This document shows positions 27,449 to 36,474 of a stretch of 64,000 nucleotides of DNA, in pieces. Where the stretch lies: the NCBI RefSeq assembly GCF_000166135.1, contig NC_014666.1:2232001-2296000 (forward strand), written 5' to 3'. Source of the DNA: Pseudofrankia inefficax (lineage in GTDB: Bacteria; Actinomycetota; Actinomycetes; Frankiales; Frankiaceae). Made by a program: the position numbers and the translations under genes. The stretch's first letter is position 1. The number at the start of each line of letters is the position of its first letter. The notes under the pieces are model-generated. The model had not been told where the DNA came from and did not search any database. It worked only from the letters and a program-made list of their open reading frames with translations.

Positions 27449-27844
27449 TTGCCTGTGCAGGTGAGTTCTTCTGAGCGGGCGGCGAGGGTGGGCGCCGCTG
27501 GCGGCGACTCCTCAGCCGCCTCCGCCTCTGCCCATCGCTCCGCCCCTACGCCCAGTGACGACGAGGCCCGACACGGCCCCGCCGGTCACCCCTGCGAGCA
27601 TCAACCCGCCTGCCCGACGGCGGACGCGCTCGACCGGGATGCCGCGCGGTCCGTGCGTACCCATCCGGACCAGGGCTGGAGCCTGCTGTGCAACGGGGTG
27701 ATCCTCTTCGAGGATACCGGCGAGATCCTCCCGACCGGCTGGACGGTGGAGCCCCGCCGTGGGCCGGCGCGGTCCGCCGGCTCCCGCGTGGCGCGGCCGC
27801 CGGCCCCCCGCCGTTCGACGACAGGCGTGCCCGCCGCCGTCTGA
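27449..27844 (+). CDS. DUF5999 small cysteine-containing protein with extended N-terminus
   Basis: The core CEHQPACPTADALDRDAARSVRTHPDQGWSLLCNGVILFEDTGEILPTG (about residues 47-97) matches DUF5999, a short actinobacterial family with the pattern C-x-H-x-P-x-C-P and a later LLCNG cysteine, suggesting a small metal site. Other members I recall begin almost at the first cysteine. Here about 45 Ser/Ala-rich residues precede it and a Pro/Arg-rich tail follows. Possible starts are the TTG at 27449 and in-frame GTG codons just after. Function is unknown. It is a single gene, convergent with the hypothetical protein downstream. Confidence 0.7.
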   Translation: MPVQVSSSERAARVGAAGGDSSAASASAHRSAPTPSDDEARHGPAGHPCEHQPACPTADALDRDAARSVRTHPDQGWSLLCNGVILFEDTGEILPTGWTVEPRRGPARSAGSRVARPPAPRRSTTGVPAAV

Positions 27845-27902
27845 GACGGCCGCGGAGCGACGCCGACCGGACCGGCGGGTCCGAACCTCACCTCCCGCGG
27901 GG

Positions 27903-28745
27903 TTAGCGCACCGAGTGGTCCTGGAGCGGGATCAGCGCGGCCAGCGGGGTCGTCAGCCGGGCGCACAGCACCGGGTCGAGCAGGTCCTCGACGAGCAGCG
28001 CGCAGGCCAGGTCGGCGCACAGCTCCATGACCCGAGCCTCCGACGACGGGTCAGCGGGCAGCAGCGCCCCGCCACGGCAGTCCTGGCAGGGCCGCCAGAA
28101 GCCCTCGGCCGCGCTGCGGCGCACCAGGGTCCACACCCGGCGTCGGCCGGTCAGCACGGCCGTGCCGAACGCGGCGTCCATCGCCTCCTGGTGGTCGGAC
28201 TCGTCGCGCGTCAACGCGGCGACGAGCAGGCCTTCGAAGACCTCGGAGCTGCGCGTGTCGTGGCAGCGGACCGCGAGCTTCGGCAGCGCCGCCAGCACAC
28301 GTTTCACGTCCGCGGCCGACGGGCCCAGATCGGGTTCGTGCGAGCGCACCCGCGGGTACACCGCCCGCCAGGGACGCATCAGGCCGGCGTACTCCGAGCG
28401 CGACAGGATCGGGCGGGCATAGGCCGCGGCCAGCGCGTCGCGCATGGAGCGCAGCGCCGTCGCGGTGACCGTCGGGTCGACCGACACGTAGTCGGCGCCG
28501 GACAGGTCGTCGGCGTAGATCGCGGACAGCGCGTCGAACGCGGCCAGGACCTCGACGACCAGCGGCGACTCGGGGGACAGGGCACGGTCCCGGGCACCGG
28601 CGAGCGCCGACGAGTTGCGCCACTCGGCGGCGAGCCGGATCAGCTCGTCGTCGCTGGTGTGCACGAGCTGGGCCAGGATGCCCAGGATCCCACGCAGGTT
28701 CGGGTGCTCCTCGAGCCGTTCGACACGGCGGGCCCGCAGGATCAC
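27903..28745 (-). CDS. hypothetical protein, helical, coupled to a 24-codon upstream ORF
   Basis: A 280-residue cytoplasmic-looking protein with no membrane segment and no family I recognise. It is largely helical (HPNLRGILGILAQLVHTSDDELIRLAAEWR, DPTVTATALRSMRDALAAAY) and has one CxxC (RPCQDCRGG, about residue 225) in a short loop that might bind metal. The GTG start at 28745 shares bases with the stop codon of a short ORF that has a strong ribosome site; this gene itself has none, so translation probably depends on coupling to the short ORF. Codon use and GC3 look normal for the replicon. The gene ends near the DUF5999 gene, with which it is convergent. Confidence 0.6.
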   Translation of the reverse strand: MILRARRVERLEEHPNLRGILGILAQLVHTSDDELIRLAAEWRNSSALAGARDRALSPESPLVVEVLAAFDALSAIYADDLSGADYVSVDPTVTATALRSMRDALAAAYARPILSRSEYAGLMRPWRAVYPRVRSHEPDLGPSAADVKRVLAALPKLAVRCHDTRSSEVFEGLLVAALTRDESDHQEAMDAAFGTAVLTGRRRVWTLVRRSAAEGFWRPCQDCRGGALLPADPSSEARVMELCADLACALLVEDLLDPVLCARLTTPLAALIPLQDHSVR

Positions 28746-28816
28746 GCGGACACTCCGCTCGCCGCGCCCACCTGGACGTGGGTGGTCGGACGGTTAACCG
28801 TCACGGCAGCCTTCAC
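28742..28816 (-). CDS. 24-codon upstream ORF (leader peptide or small protein)
   Basis: GTG at 28816 is preceded by GAGGAGGA with a four-base gap, among the best ribosome sites in the window. The frame encodes 24 residues starting VKAAVTVNRPTTHVQVG and stops with TGA at 28744-28742, overlapping the GTG of the 280-residue protein. The composition is Val/Ala/Thr-rich with no Cys and no signal peptide. It may serve only to load ribosomes for the downstream gene, or be a functional small peptide. Confidence 0.55.
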   Translation of the reverse strand: MKAAVTVNRPTTHVQVGAASGVSA

Positions 28817-29463
28817 GTGGTCCTCCTCGCCATAGGCGCTTCCCCGTCGAGCGCTCCCTCGCCACGGATGCGAACGATCCGCCGCCAGGCCCGGAGGCTC
28901 CGACGGCTCAGCGAGGACGCGACCAAGGACGCCGCGTCGCCGAGGCTCTCGGCTCCATGAACACCGGGCGTCCGGCCCCATGAACACTGAGCGTCAACCT
29001 CGTCAGCGTAGTGCGGCGCCGATCTCATCGCACCCAAACCGGCCGACTGTGCTGTCCGCGGACCATCCGGGCTCATCGGGCCGATGAGCCGGGACGCCTA
29101 CCGCCCGACGGATACTCATAGTAGCCAATCTCGGCGCGGTGAGGCCGGAGCCGACCAGTGGCCCTGGCCATGAAGGCGGCACGTGCACGGCAAGGGACTC
29201 TGCGTCGACCAGCCCTGCGTCCTCGTGTCGATCTATGCCGTACTGGCCACCACCCGGAGCACGCGGCTCACCGCACCCCGTCACAGGGAGTCATCGACGC
29301 CCGCGGCGCGGGGGTGCCGCAACGGGCCGAGTGATACCTGGCGGCGGTCAGACGGCCGAGGGCCGCGACCATCGGGCATGACTCGACCCGGGCCTCGCGA
29401 GAACGCGGGTCCACGTGGCGGGAGGACGCGCGTCCACGCGCGGAGGAGCCGTGTGCGCAGGGT
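28817..29463. other. 650-base region without a gene upstream of the unknown protein and downstream of aceE
   Basis: No frame here has recognisable content. The part nearest 28817 must contain the promoter of the small ORF/unknown-protein pair. Confidence 0.45.
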
Positions 29464-29492
29464 GCTCCGCGCCCGATGGCCGGGCGCGGAGC
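29464..29492 (-). terminator. aceE terminator
   Basis: Perfect 12-bp arms (GCTCCGCGCCCG and its complement) with a five-base loop begin seven bases past the aceE stop codon on the minus strand. Confidence 0.8.
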
Positions 29493-29499
29493 GTCTGCC

Positions 29500-32310
29500 C
29501 TAGCCCGAGATCGGCCGGTCGTCGGCCTCGCCCGCGGGGGTGCCGGCCACGGTGGACTCGCCGCGCAGGTCGTAGCGGGCGATGGCCTCCTCGACCACGC
29601 TGGCCTTGATCTGACCCGCGCGTACCAGCGACTCCAGGGTAGCCACGACGATCGACTCCGCGTCCACGTTGAAGTGCCGGCGCAGCGCCGCCCGGGTGTC
29701 CGACCGGCCGTAGCCGTCGGTGCCGAGCGAGGTGTAGGGCTGTGGCACCCAGCGGGCGATCTGGTCCGGAACCGCCCGCATCCAGTCGCTGACCGCGATC
29801 ACCGGGCCCTGCGCGTCCGCGAGCATCCGGGTCACGTAAGGAACGCTCTCCGGCTGTTCCGGGTTGAGCAGGTTCGCCCGCTCGGAGCCGAGCGCGTCCT
29901 TGCGCAGCTCGTTCCAGGAGGTCACCGACCAGACGTCGGCCGCGACGCCGAACTCGGTGGCGAGCAGTTCCTGTGCTGTCAGCGCCCAGCGCATCGCGAC
30001 GCCGCTGGCCAGCAGCTGCGCGCGGGGCGCGGCGGCCGCGCCGTCGCGGCCGGGGGTCGGCGCGATCGACGTGCCGGCGTCCTCGGCGGCTCGGAACCGG
30101 TACATGCCGGCGATGACCTGGGCCGGGTCGAGACCCGCCGGCTCGGCCGGCTGCGGGTACGGCTCGTTGTAGACCGACAGGTAGTAGAAGACGCTCTCGT
30201 CGCGCTCGCCGTACATCCGGTCCAGCGCGTCGCGGGTGATGTGCGCGATCTCGAAGCCGAACGCGGGGTCGTAGGCCACGCAGGCCGGGTTCGTCGACGC
30301 CAGCAGCAGCGAGTGGCCGTCCTGGTGCTGGAGGCCCTCACCGTTGAGCGTGGTGCGCCCCGCGGTGGCGCCGAGCAGGAAGCCACGGCCCAGCTGGTCG
30401 CCGAACGCCCACATCTGGTCGCCAGTGCGCTGGAAGCCGAACATCGAGTAGAAGACGTAGACAGGGATCATGTGCTGGGCGTGCGTCGCGTAGGACGTGC
30501 CAGCCGCGATCACCGAGCCCATCGAGCCGGCCTCGCTGATGCCCTCGTGCAGCATCTGGCCCTGCTGGGACTCCTGGTAGGACAGCAGCAGGTCCCGGTC
30601 GACGGCCTCGTACTGCTGGCCGTGCGGCGAGTAGATCTTCGCCGTCGGGAACATCGCGTCCATGCCGAACGTGCGGGCCTCGTCCGGGATGACGGGCACG
30701 AAACGGGCGCCCATCTCCTTGGTCTTCATGAGGTCCTTCAGCAGCCGCACGAACGCCATCGTCGTCGCGACCGGCTGTTTGCCGGAGCCCTTGCGCAGGA
30801 TGTCGAACAGCGACGCGGGCGGCTGCGTCAGGGCCTTCGCGCGGGTCACCCGGCGCGGGAGCGAACCGCCGAGCGAGGCCCGCCGCTCCTTCATGTACTG
30901 GATCTCCTCGGAGTCCGGCCCCGGGTGGTAGTAGGGCGGCAGATCGCCCTCCAGCGCCGAGTCCGGGATCTCCAGGTAGAGCCGGTCGCGGAACTCCTTC
31001 AGCTCGGCCTTCGTGAGCTTCTTCATCTGGTGGGTGGCGTTGCGGGCCTCGAAGTCCTTGCCCAGCGTCCAGCCCTTGATGGTGTGCGCGAGGATCACCG
31101 TCGGCTGGCCCTCGTGCTCCGTCGCGGCCTTGTAGGCGGCGTAGAGCTTGCGGTAGTCGTGGCCGCCGCGGGACAGCTTGCGAAGGTCGTCGTCGGAACG
31201 GCCGGAGACCATCCGGCGCAGCCGCGCGTCCGAGCCGAAGAAGTTCTCCCGGATGTACTCGCCGGACGAGGTCGAGTAGGTCTGGAACTGGCCGTCCGGC
31301 GTTTCGTTCATCTTGTTCACGAGGGCGCCGTCGGTGTCCTGGGCCAGCAGCGGGTCCCAGTCGCGGCCCCAGACGACCTTGATGACGTTCCAGCCGGCGC
31401 CGCGGAAGAACGACTCCAGCTCCTGCATGATCTTGCCGTTGCCGCGGACCGGGCCGTCGAGGCGCTGCAGGTTGCAGTTCACCACGAAGATCAGGTTGTC
31501 GAGCTCCTCGCGGGCGGCGATGCCGAGCGCACCGAGCGACTCGGGCTCGTCCATCTCGCCGTCGCCCAGGAACGCCCAGACCTTGCTGCCGGACGTGTCC
31601 TTGATCTGCCGGTTGTGCAGGTACCGGTTGAACCGGGCCTGGTAGATCGCGTCCAGCGGGCCGAGGCCCATCGACACGGTCGGGAACTCCCAGAATTCCG
31701 GCATCAGCCGGGGGTGCGGGTACGACGAAAGGCCGCCCGGGGCGCCTTCCCGCCGGAACGCGTCCAGCTCCGACTCGGTGAGCCGGCCCTCAAGGAATGC
31801 GCGGGCGTAGATACCGGGGGAGGCGTGTCCCTGAATGAACACCTGGTCCCCCGAGCTGGAGCTGGGGGAGTAGCTCAGGTGGTCCTTGCCGCGGAAGAAA
31901 TGGTTGAAGCCGACCTCGTAGAGGCTCGCGCTCGACGCGTATGTGGCGATATGCCCGCCGACGTTGTACTCGGGCCGGTTGGCGCGGCTCACCATGATGG
32001 CGGCGTTCCACCGGATGTAGGCCCGGATGCGCCGTTCGACGTGTTCGTCGCCGGGGAACCACGGCTCCTGCTCCGGCGAGATCGTGTTGATGTAGTCGGT
32101 GCTGGTCAGCGACGGGACGCCGACCGCGTTGGCCCGGGCGCGTTCCAGGAGCTTGAGCATGAGGAAACGTGCGCGGCCACGCCCCTGCTCGGCGATGACC
32201 GCGTCGAGGGACTCGAGCCATTCGCTCGTTTCCGACGGATCCACGTCAGGCAGCTGGCTTGGCAGTCCGTCGGTAATGACCGAGAACTTCCGGTTGCTCT
32301 CCTGTGCCAC
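29500..32310 (-). CDS. aceE: pyruvate dehydrogenase E1 component, homodimeric type
   Basis: A 936-residue thiamine-pyrophosphate-dependent decarboxylase, first enzyme of the pyruvate dehydrogenase complex. The N-terminal [32 protein letters not shown] is standard. The region with [28 protein letters not shown] carries cofactor-contacting histidines. The ThDP motif [13 protein letters not shown] ends with [18 protein letters not shown]. The C-terminal half includes [13 protein letters not shown], the SLPRRVTR linker, and the pyrimidine domain with [22 protein letters not shown]. The order with DUF3052 and AhpE resembles other actinobacteria. The divergent region upstream contains a TGACG-AA-CGTCA inverted repeat at 32453-32464 that might be an operator. 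The enzyme depends on the thiamine pyrophosphate made by the locus at 7.8-14.5 kb. Confidence 0.97.
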   Translation of the reverse strand: MAQESNRKFSVITDGLPSQLPDVDPSETSEWLESLDAVIAEQGRGRARFLMLKLLERARANAVGVPSLTSTDYINTISPEQEPWFPGDEHVERRIRAYIRWNAAIMVSRANRPEYNVGGHIATYASSASLYEVGFNHFFRGKDHLSYSPSSSSGDQVFIQGHASPGIYARAFLEGRLTESELDAFRREGAPGGLSSYPHPRLMPEFWEFPTVSMGLGPLDAIYQARFNRYLHNRQIKDTSGSKVWAFLGDGEMDEPESLGALGIAAREELDNLIFVVNCNLQRLDGPVRGNGKIMQELESFFRGAGWNVIKVVWGRDWDPLLAQDTDGALVNKMNETPDGQFQTYSTSSGEYIRENFFGSDARLRRMVSGRSDDDLRKLSRGGHDYRKLYAAYKAATEHEGQPTVILAHTIKGWTLGKDFEARNATHQMKKLTKAELKEFRDRLYLEIPDSALEGDLPPYYHPGPDSEEIQYMKERRASLGGSLPRRVTRAKALTQPPASLFDILRKGSGKQPVATTMAFVRLLKDLMKTKEMGARFVPVIPDEARTFGMDAMFPTAKIYSPHGQQYEAVDRDLLLSYQESQQGQMLHEGISEAGSMGSVIAAGTSYATHAQHMIPVYVFYSMFGFQRTGDQMWAFGDQLGRGFLLGATAGRTTLNGEGLQHQDGHSLLLASTNPACVAYDPAFGFEIAHITRDALDRMYGERDESVFYYLSVYNEPYPQPAEPAGLDPAQVIAGMYRFRAAEDAGTSIAPTPGRDGAAAAPRAQLLASGVAMRWALTAQELLATEFGVAADVWSVTSWNELRKDALGSERANLLNPEQPESVPYVTRMLADAQGPVIAVSDWMRAVPDQIARWVPQPYTSLGTDGYGRSDTRAALRRHFNVDAESIVVATLESLVRAGQIKASVVEEAIARYDLRGESTVAGTPAGEADDRPISG

Positions 32311-32671
32311 TTTTCCTCTGCTCCTAGCCCTCGGATGCTGGCCGGCCCGGGCAGGTCGTGCCCGGGTACGGACATGCTGACGCCATGGTGCTCCGTGCCG
32401 TCGAAGACGTCACGCACACCCCGGTTACCGCCGAGTTCCGTCGCGTCGACTGTGACGAACGTCAACGAAACTGTTCAGTGAAAACAACGTGAGCTGCTCA
32501 CCACCGTATGCCCCGTCGCGCCCGGTCGGTACGGACTTGCTCCCGCCGCCTGGGCCCACGCCGGCCGAGGCGCCACTGACCGGGCTGTCGCCACTGCCCG
32601 GGGCCTCGCTGACCGCGGCCGCGGGCCGGACCGGCCCGGGGCGGTCACCGGGCACGCAGGATGATGCGGGG
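32311..32671. other. divergent promoter region between aceE and the YjbQ gene
   Basis: About 360 bases. AT-richer sequence around 32455-32490 includes the inverted repeat TGACG-AA-CGTCA (32453-32464). Nothing else is evident. Confidence 0.4.
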
Positions 32672-33076
32672 GTGGAGACGACGACGGTGACGGTGCGGAC
32701 CGGGCGGCAGGAACGGGTCCACGACCTGACCGGCGAGGCGAGCCGGTTCGTCGCCGGCCGCGGGGACGGGCTGCTGTCAGTCTTCGTGCCGCACGCGACG
32801 GCTGGCGTCGCGATTCTCGAGCTCGGGGCCGGCAGCGACGACGACCTGCTGGCCGCGCTGGCCGACCTGCTGCCCGCCGACGGCCGGTGGCGGCACGCGC
32901 ACGGGACACCGGGGCATGGGCGCTCGCACGTCATGCCGGCCATCATCCCGCCGTCGCTGACCGTCCCGGTGTTCGCCGGCCGGCTCGCCCTGGGAACCTG
33001 GCAGTCGATCGCTCTCGTTGACCTGAACGTGGACAATCCTGACCGAACCGTCCGGTTCTCGTTCCTAACGGGCTGA
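32672..33076 (+). CDS. YjbQ/UPF0047 family protein
   Basis: A 134-residue protein of the UPF0047 (YjbQ) family. It begins METTTVTVRTGRQERVHDLT, followed by GDGLLSVFVPHATAGVAILE with the conserved His and Thr, then HAHGTPGHGRSHVMPAIIPPSLTVPVFAGRLALGTWQSIALVDLN. The histidine cluster and the GTWQ.I...D motif form the presumed active site. Members have been reported to show weak thiamine-phosphate-synthase activity, hence the database name secondary thiamine-phosphate synthase, but the physiological role is unsettled. The GTG at 32672 fits the family start; the frame is open further upstream but not conserved. Confidence 0.9.
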   Translation: METTTVTVRTGRQERVHDLTGEASRFVAGRGDGLLSVFVPHATAGVAILELGAGSDDDLLAALADLLPADGRWRHAHGTPGHGRSHVMPAIIPPSLTVPVFAGRLALGTWQSIALVDLNVDNPDRTVRFSFLTG

Positions 33077-33458
33077 TCGTTGGCGGCGCCGGTTCCTCGA
33101 TCCGGTAACACTGTCGGAACGGTCTCCGGAGGTGTAGGCAATACGTCATGCCCACGACGTGGGATTCGCGGCTCGCAGCGACCAGCCAGGCCCGAACGGA
33201 CCTGGGCCCGGCCAGCGGTCCACCGTGCCCGCTCGGCCGCGCGGGGCGGCCCGCCGGGCGCGGACTTCCCTGGTTCCCCGCGGTCAGGTCAAGCGAGATC
33301 GATGCGCCCGCCGGGCGTGGCACTTGCGCTGCCACCACATGGTCCGGTGGACTTAGGCCACGGCGGGGCGCACGGTCAGTAGGGCCGATGGGTTTGTCCG
33401 ACCGGGACGCGCGGGTCTACGCTCGCCCGTCAGGAATACGAGCAGGAGGTAACGGAGG
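33077..33458. other. intergenic region before the DUF3052 gene
   Basis: About 380 bases with no supported gene. Two GGAGG ribosome-site motifs (33444-33448 and 33454-33458) lie just before the GTG at 33459. Confidence 0.45.
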
Positions 33459-33896
33459 GTGAGTCCGACCGCGGCGAACGCCGAGGGTCAGCGCCGTGCT
33501 GAGCGTCTTGGCGTCGTCGCCGGAACCATGGTGCAGTCGATCAACGAGGACGACGACATCGCAGGAGACCTGCTGGAGGCGATCACCGCAGCCAGCGGAA
33601 CGGAGCTCGTGCCGGAGGACTCCGACGACGTCGTCGACATCGTGTTGCTGTGGTGGCGCGACGAAGACGGTGATCTCGCCAACGCGCTCATCGATGCCCG
33701 GCGCCAGCTCTCCGACCAGGGGGTCATCTGGTTGCTGACCCCCAAGTCCGGCCGCCAAGGTCACGTCGAGCCGAGCGACATCCTGGACGCGGTACCGACC
33801 GCTGGGCTGGTCCAGACGAGCACGCTCAGCGTCGCCCAGGAATGGGCCGGCATGCGCCTGGCCGCCCCCAAGACCCAGCGGGTCCGTCACCGCTGA
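33459..33896 (+). CDS. DUF3052 family protein
   Basis: A 145-residue cytoplasmic protein of DUF3052, a family near-universal in actinomycetes and usually found beside aceE and ahpE, as here. Visible family features are RAERLGVVAGTMVQSINEDDDIAGDLLEAI, VDIVLLWWRDEDGDLANALIDARRQL, GVIWLLTPKSGRQGHVEPSDI, and the C-terminal VAQEWAGMRLAAPK. The tryptophan-rich middle and the WLLTPK strand suggest a Rossmann-like single domain. No function is established. The GTG at 33459 has GGAGG close upstream. Confidence 0.9.
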   Translation: MSPTAANAEGQRRAERLGVVAGTMVQSINEDDDIAGDLLEAITAASGTELVPEDSDDVVDIVLLWWRDEDGDLANALIDARRQLSDQGVIWLLTPKSGRQGHVEPSDILDAVPTAGLVQTSTLSVAQEWAGMRLAAPKTQRVRHR

Positions 33897-34058
33897 GCCG
33901 GCACCGTCCCGTGGGCATGGCTGCGTTGGCAGGCAGGCGTGCCCACGGGGCTGAGGTGCGCGGGCGCCGCCCGAACGGGCCATGCCGAACGCGGTGCGCC
34001 GCAGAGGCTCGACCGTGGTCGGTGGCCCTTTGGTGGCCGTCGGACTGTGACCCGCGGC

Positions 34059-34523
34059 TCAGGGAGCGAGCGGCACCTGCTGGCCTTCGACGGCGACGGG
34101 GTAGCGCGCCCAGATCTTGTTGATCTCCGACTGCAGGTACAGCGGGCCGAAGCCGACCAGGAACAGCAGGAACGCGACCCCGGTGCTCAGCTCGGGCACC
34201 CCCGCCGCCCGCTGCGCCTGGGCCGTGCGCGTGCCCAGCCGCCAGGCCGCGACGAACGGCGGAACGATCAGGACGACGCCGAGCGTGCACGCCAACACCG
34301 ACATCACCGGGTTGACCGTGATCCGCCGGTCGTACTGGCTCAGCTCGCGGTTGGTCTTGTAGACCCACACCAGGCCGTAGATCCCGAGCGTGATCAGCGG
34401 AAGGCCGAGCCAGGCGGCGAACGGGTTGCGGCGCTTGCCCAACACACCCCAACCGGACGCCGCGGAGTCCGGAGCCGGCGGCTGAGGGCCACCCCATTGC
34501 GTGGTTGCACCCGGGTTTGTCAC
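34059..34523 (-). CDS. DUF4234 membrane protein
   Basis: A 154-residue protein. The proline-rich cytoplasmic N-terminus is followed by KRRNPFAAWLGLPLITLGIYGLVWVYKTNREL, the core of the DUF4234 domain (a short amphipathic helix and a membrane helix ending in a WxYK motif). Two further membrane helices follow (VMSVLACTLGVVLIVPPFVAAWRL and LSTGVAFLLFLVGFGPLYLQSEIN). It probably sits in the plasma membrane with the N-terminus inside. Such proteins are small and uncharacterised. It is transcribed opposite to the DUF3052 and ahpE genes that flank it, as an insertion in that conserved block. Confidence 0.82.
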   Translation of the reverse strand: MTNPGATTQWGGPQPPAPDSAASGWGVLGKRRNPFAAWLGLPLITLGIYGLVWVYKTNRELSQYDRRITVNPVMSVLACTLGVVLIVPPFVAAWRLGTRTAQAQRAAGVPELSTGVAFLLFLVGFGPLYLQSEINKIWARYPVAVEGQQVPLAP

Positions 34524-35132
34524 TGGATCTCTGCCCTCCCACGCGGCCCGGCTCGCGCCGTACCGGGCTCAGAGTAGCGCCGATGGGGTCAACTGGCCGG
34601 ATTTGGACAGCGGGCCGCGCCGATCGCCCGCGCCGTTCGCGCGCCGTTCGCCCGAACGTCGTCGGTGGCTCGAACGTCGTCGGTCGCTCGAACCTCGTCA
34701 GCGGCGTGGGTGTCGTCAGTGGCCTGGGCCCGGCACGCGGACCCGTGGCTGCCGTCGCGAGAGCTGGAACCTCGGGCTTGGGCCGAGGTTGCGGCATACC
34801 TCATGGTCGCGGCTTGGGGTCTTTCCAGGCCATCGTGTAGGACTCGCCGCGTTGCCGGCCCCGGCGGGCTGGGCCTGGTGCGCTGGGCCAGCCCGGGGGC
34901 GCCGCCGTCGAGGCGCGGGACGGGAGGTGTGCCGGCCGTCCCAAGGCCATGGTCGGTCACTTCGCGGTGGCATGCTTGGCTGGGAACGCGCATCGAGCGC
35001 AGGAGCCCGTGACTGGCTCAGGCCAGCGCGGGCCCGCGCCCGGGCCATCGGCAACGGGTATGAACCCCGCCCCACGCCATCAGGTCCACAGCTGGCCCCA
35101 TGCCAACCAGGCCATGACCGGAGGATGATCAC
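34524..35132. other. 610-base region without a gene, containing short tandem repeats
   Basis: Between the DUF4234 gene and ahpE. The repeat at 34651-34723 is the only clear structure. Frames crossing the region are repetitive and unlike real proteins. Confidence 0.5.
34651..34723. repeat. 18-bp tandem repeat, about four imperfect units
   Basis: Units of the form TCGAACGTCGTCGGTGGC repeat with increasing divergence (TCGAACGTCGTCGGTCGC, TCGAACCTCGTCAGCGGC, then GTGGGTGTCGTCAGTGGC). It is non-coding and probably variable between strains. Confidence 0.65.
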
Positions 35133-35591
35133 GTGACCGTCGAGGTAGGCGCCGCCGCCCCCGACTTCTCGCTCAAGGACCAGAACAACGAGGTCGTCAC
35201 CCTCTCGCAGTTCAAGGGGAAGCGCAACGTCGTCCTGATCTTCTACCCGCTGACCTTCACGGGCGTCTGCCAGGGCGAGCTGTGCTCCGTCCGGGACGAC
35301 CTGGGCTCGTTCCAGAACGACGACGTCCAGGTGCTCGCCGTCTCCGTCGACTCGGCCTTCGCGCACAAGGTGTGGGCGACCGAGCAGGGCTACGAGTTCC
35401 CGCTGCTGGCCGACTTCTGGCCGCATGGCGAGGTCGCGAAGTCCTACGGCATCTTCGACGAGGCGAAGGGCATCGCCGTGCGCGGCACCTTCGTCATCGA
35501 CAAGGAGGGCGTCGTGCGCTGGAAGGTCGTCAACGCGATCCCCGACGCCCGCGACCAGGCCGAGTACCTCAAGGCGCTCGCCGCCCTGTAG
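35133..35591 (+). CDS. ahpE: peroxiredoxin AhpE
   Basis: A 152-residue one-cysteine-type peroxiredoxin that reduces hydrogen peroxide and organic peroxides in the cytoplasm. The peroxidatic site is FYPLTFTGVCQGELC, with Pro, Thr and Cys in the universal PxxxTxxC arrangement (Cys near residue 46). A second Cys five residues later matches mycobacterial AhpE. Later landmarks are VLAVSVDSAFAHKVWA, PLLADFWPHGEVAKSYG and VRGTFVIDKEGVVRWKVVNAI with the catalytic Arg. The GTG at 35133 begins VTVEVGAAAPDFSLKDQ. It shares a neighbourhood with aceE and DUF3052 as in Mycobacterium. Confidence 0.95.
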   Translation: MTVEVGAAAPDFSLKDQNNEVVTLSQFKGKRNVVLIFYPLTFTGVCQGELCSVRDDLGSFQNDDVQVLAVSVDSAFAHKVWATEQGYEFPLLADFWPHGEVAKSYGIFDEAKGIAVRGTFVIDKEGVVRWKVVNAIPDARDQAEYLKALAAL

Positions 35592-35648
35592 GACCCGCCA
35601 CGGGCACTCGGCCCGCACGGCGGTGGCCCGCACGGCGGTCGCCCGCAT

Positions 35649-35721
35649 GATCGCCGTTTCGGCCCTCGGATGGTTGTAGTCGAGGCTGTTCAGCAGCCAC
35701 CAGAGGGCCGAAACGGCAATC
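35649..35721. repeat. 73-bp imperfect palindrome, copy A
   Basis: Two 28-base arms, beginning GATCGCCGTTTCGGCCCTC and ending with its near complement GAGGGCCGAAACGGCAATC, match at 24 of 28 positions around a 17-base centre. Copies B and C, 41916-41988 and 41020-41092, have exactly the same total length and arm sequence type. It lies 58 bases after ahpE. Confidence 0.8.
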
Positions 35722-35860
35722 TTGTCGACGGACCGGTCTCGGCGGCCGCCGCGCTCGGCGGCGTGCTTCCGCTGCCGGCCCGCCGCTGTCACCATGGCTT
35801 CGAGCGAGCCGTGGACCTCGAAGATTGATCAAGTGGTGGGACGGGCGGTCGGGGGTCAGC

Positions 35861-36304
35861 ATGCCGTGCTATCGCTGCGACACGCGGCAGACCGACCCGG
35901 TCCGCGGCACCAGCCCGTGGGCCAGGGGGGTCGTCGGCGGCGAGCAGGTACTCGTCTGCCCCGACTGCCAACGCGACCCCGACTGGCGACGTCCTCTCGA
36001 CCGGTGCGCCGGCTGCGGCTCGGCCCACCTGTCGAAAGCCCTCGGCCTGGTCGTCTGCCGCGACTGCGGCAGCCGGACCGAGCCGGCATCTCGTCCGCCC
36101 CTTTCGACCGAACGTCCGGCGACAGACCGCGCCGGCCCGCTGGGCGCGCCTCAGATCCTGGCGCCGGCCCGCGAACCCAGGCTTGCCGATCCACCCAAGG
36201 CCGTGAACGCGGCCCTGGCGGTCGACGTCGAGGCGGCGCTGGCCCGGATGTTCGGTCGAGCCACGAGCGAGGTGCCGTCCACCGACGACGTCGCCGACCG
36301 GTAA
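35861..36304 (+). CDS. zinc-ribbon protein with four CxxC motifs
   Basis: A 147-residue protein whose first 75 residues hold four CxxC knuckles: CYRC at residue 3, CPDC, CAGC and CRDC. They are spaced as two consecutive zinc ribbons (LVCPDCQRDPDW, then LDRCAGCGSAHLSKALGLVVCRDCGSR). The C-terminal half is Pro/Ala-rich and ends with a helix (VNAALAVDVEAALARMFGRAT). The ATG at 35861 is the natural start, three residues before the first cysteine. The role is unknown; rubredoxin-like, RNA-binding or DNA-binding functions are all possible. It lies between a palindromic repeat and the tRNA-Val gene. Confidence 0.65.
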   Translation: MPCYRCDTRQTDPVRGTSPWARGVVGGEQVLVCPDCQRDPDWRRPLDRCAGCGSAHLSKALGLVVCRDCGSRTEPASRPPLSTERPATDRAGPLGAPQILAPAREPRLADPPKAVNAALAVDVEAALARMFGRATSEVPSTDDVADR

Positions 36305-36362
36305 GATCACAGGTCAGTAGCAGCGCCGGGTACGCCCGGTTGCGTACTCTTGCGGAACTCCC

Positions 36363-36434
36363 GGGCGTGTAGCTCAGCGGGAGAGCGCTCGCCTTACAAG
36401 CGAGTGGTCGCAGGTTCGATCCCTGCCACGCCCA
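36363..36434 (+). tRNA. tRNA-Val, anticodon UAC
   Basis: A complete 72-base cloverleaf: acceptor GGGCGTG pairs with CACGCCC, discriminator A follows, the D arm contains AGCTCAGCGGGAGAGC, and the anticodon stem-loop CTCGCCTTACAAGCGAG has TAC in the loop centre. The T arm is CAGGTTCGATCCCTG. CCA is not encoded. Its 3' half is repeated downstream at 38254-38298 and 39417-39461. Confidence 0.95.
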
Positions 36435-36435
36435 C
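36391..36435. repeat. attachment-site-type direct repeat, copy 0 (inside the tRNA-Val gene)
   Basis: The 45 bases from GCCTTACAAGCGAGTGGTCG to the end of the tRNA plus one base are identical to copies at 38254-38298 and 39417-39461. This is the usual position of integrase attachment cores, from the anticodon loop to the 3' end. Confidence 0.85.
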
Positions 36436-36474
36436 TTACCACCTCTGACCTGCGGCGCTGCAGCCAGCTGAAGA

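Noticed and set aside
29476-32481. A 1001-codon open frame on the plus strand opposite aceE
   Set aside because: It is the antisense shadow of a strongly conserved gene; its composition is Arg/Val/Gly/Leu with no recognisable domain, as expected from GC-skewed codons.
34023-34045. GGTGGCCCTTTGGTGGCC as a fourth copy of the 73-bp palindrome
   Set aside because: Only one half-arm resembles the family and no matching second arm lies at the expected distance.
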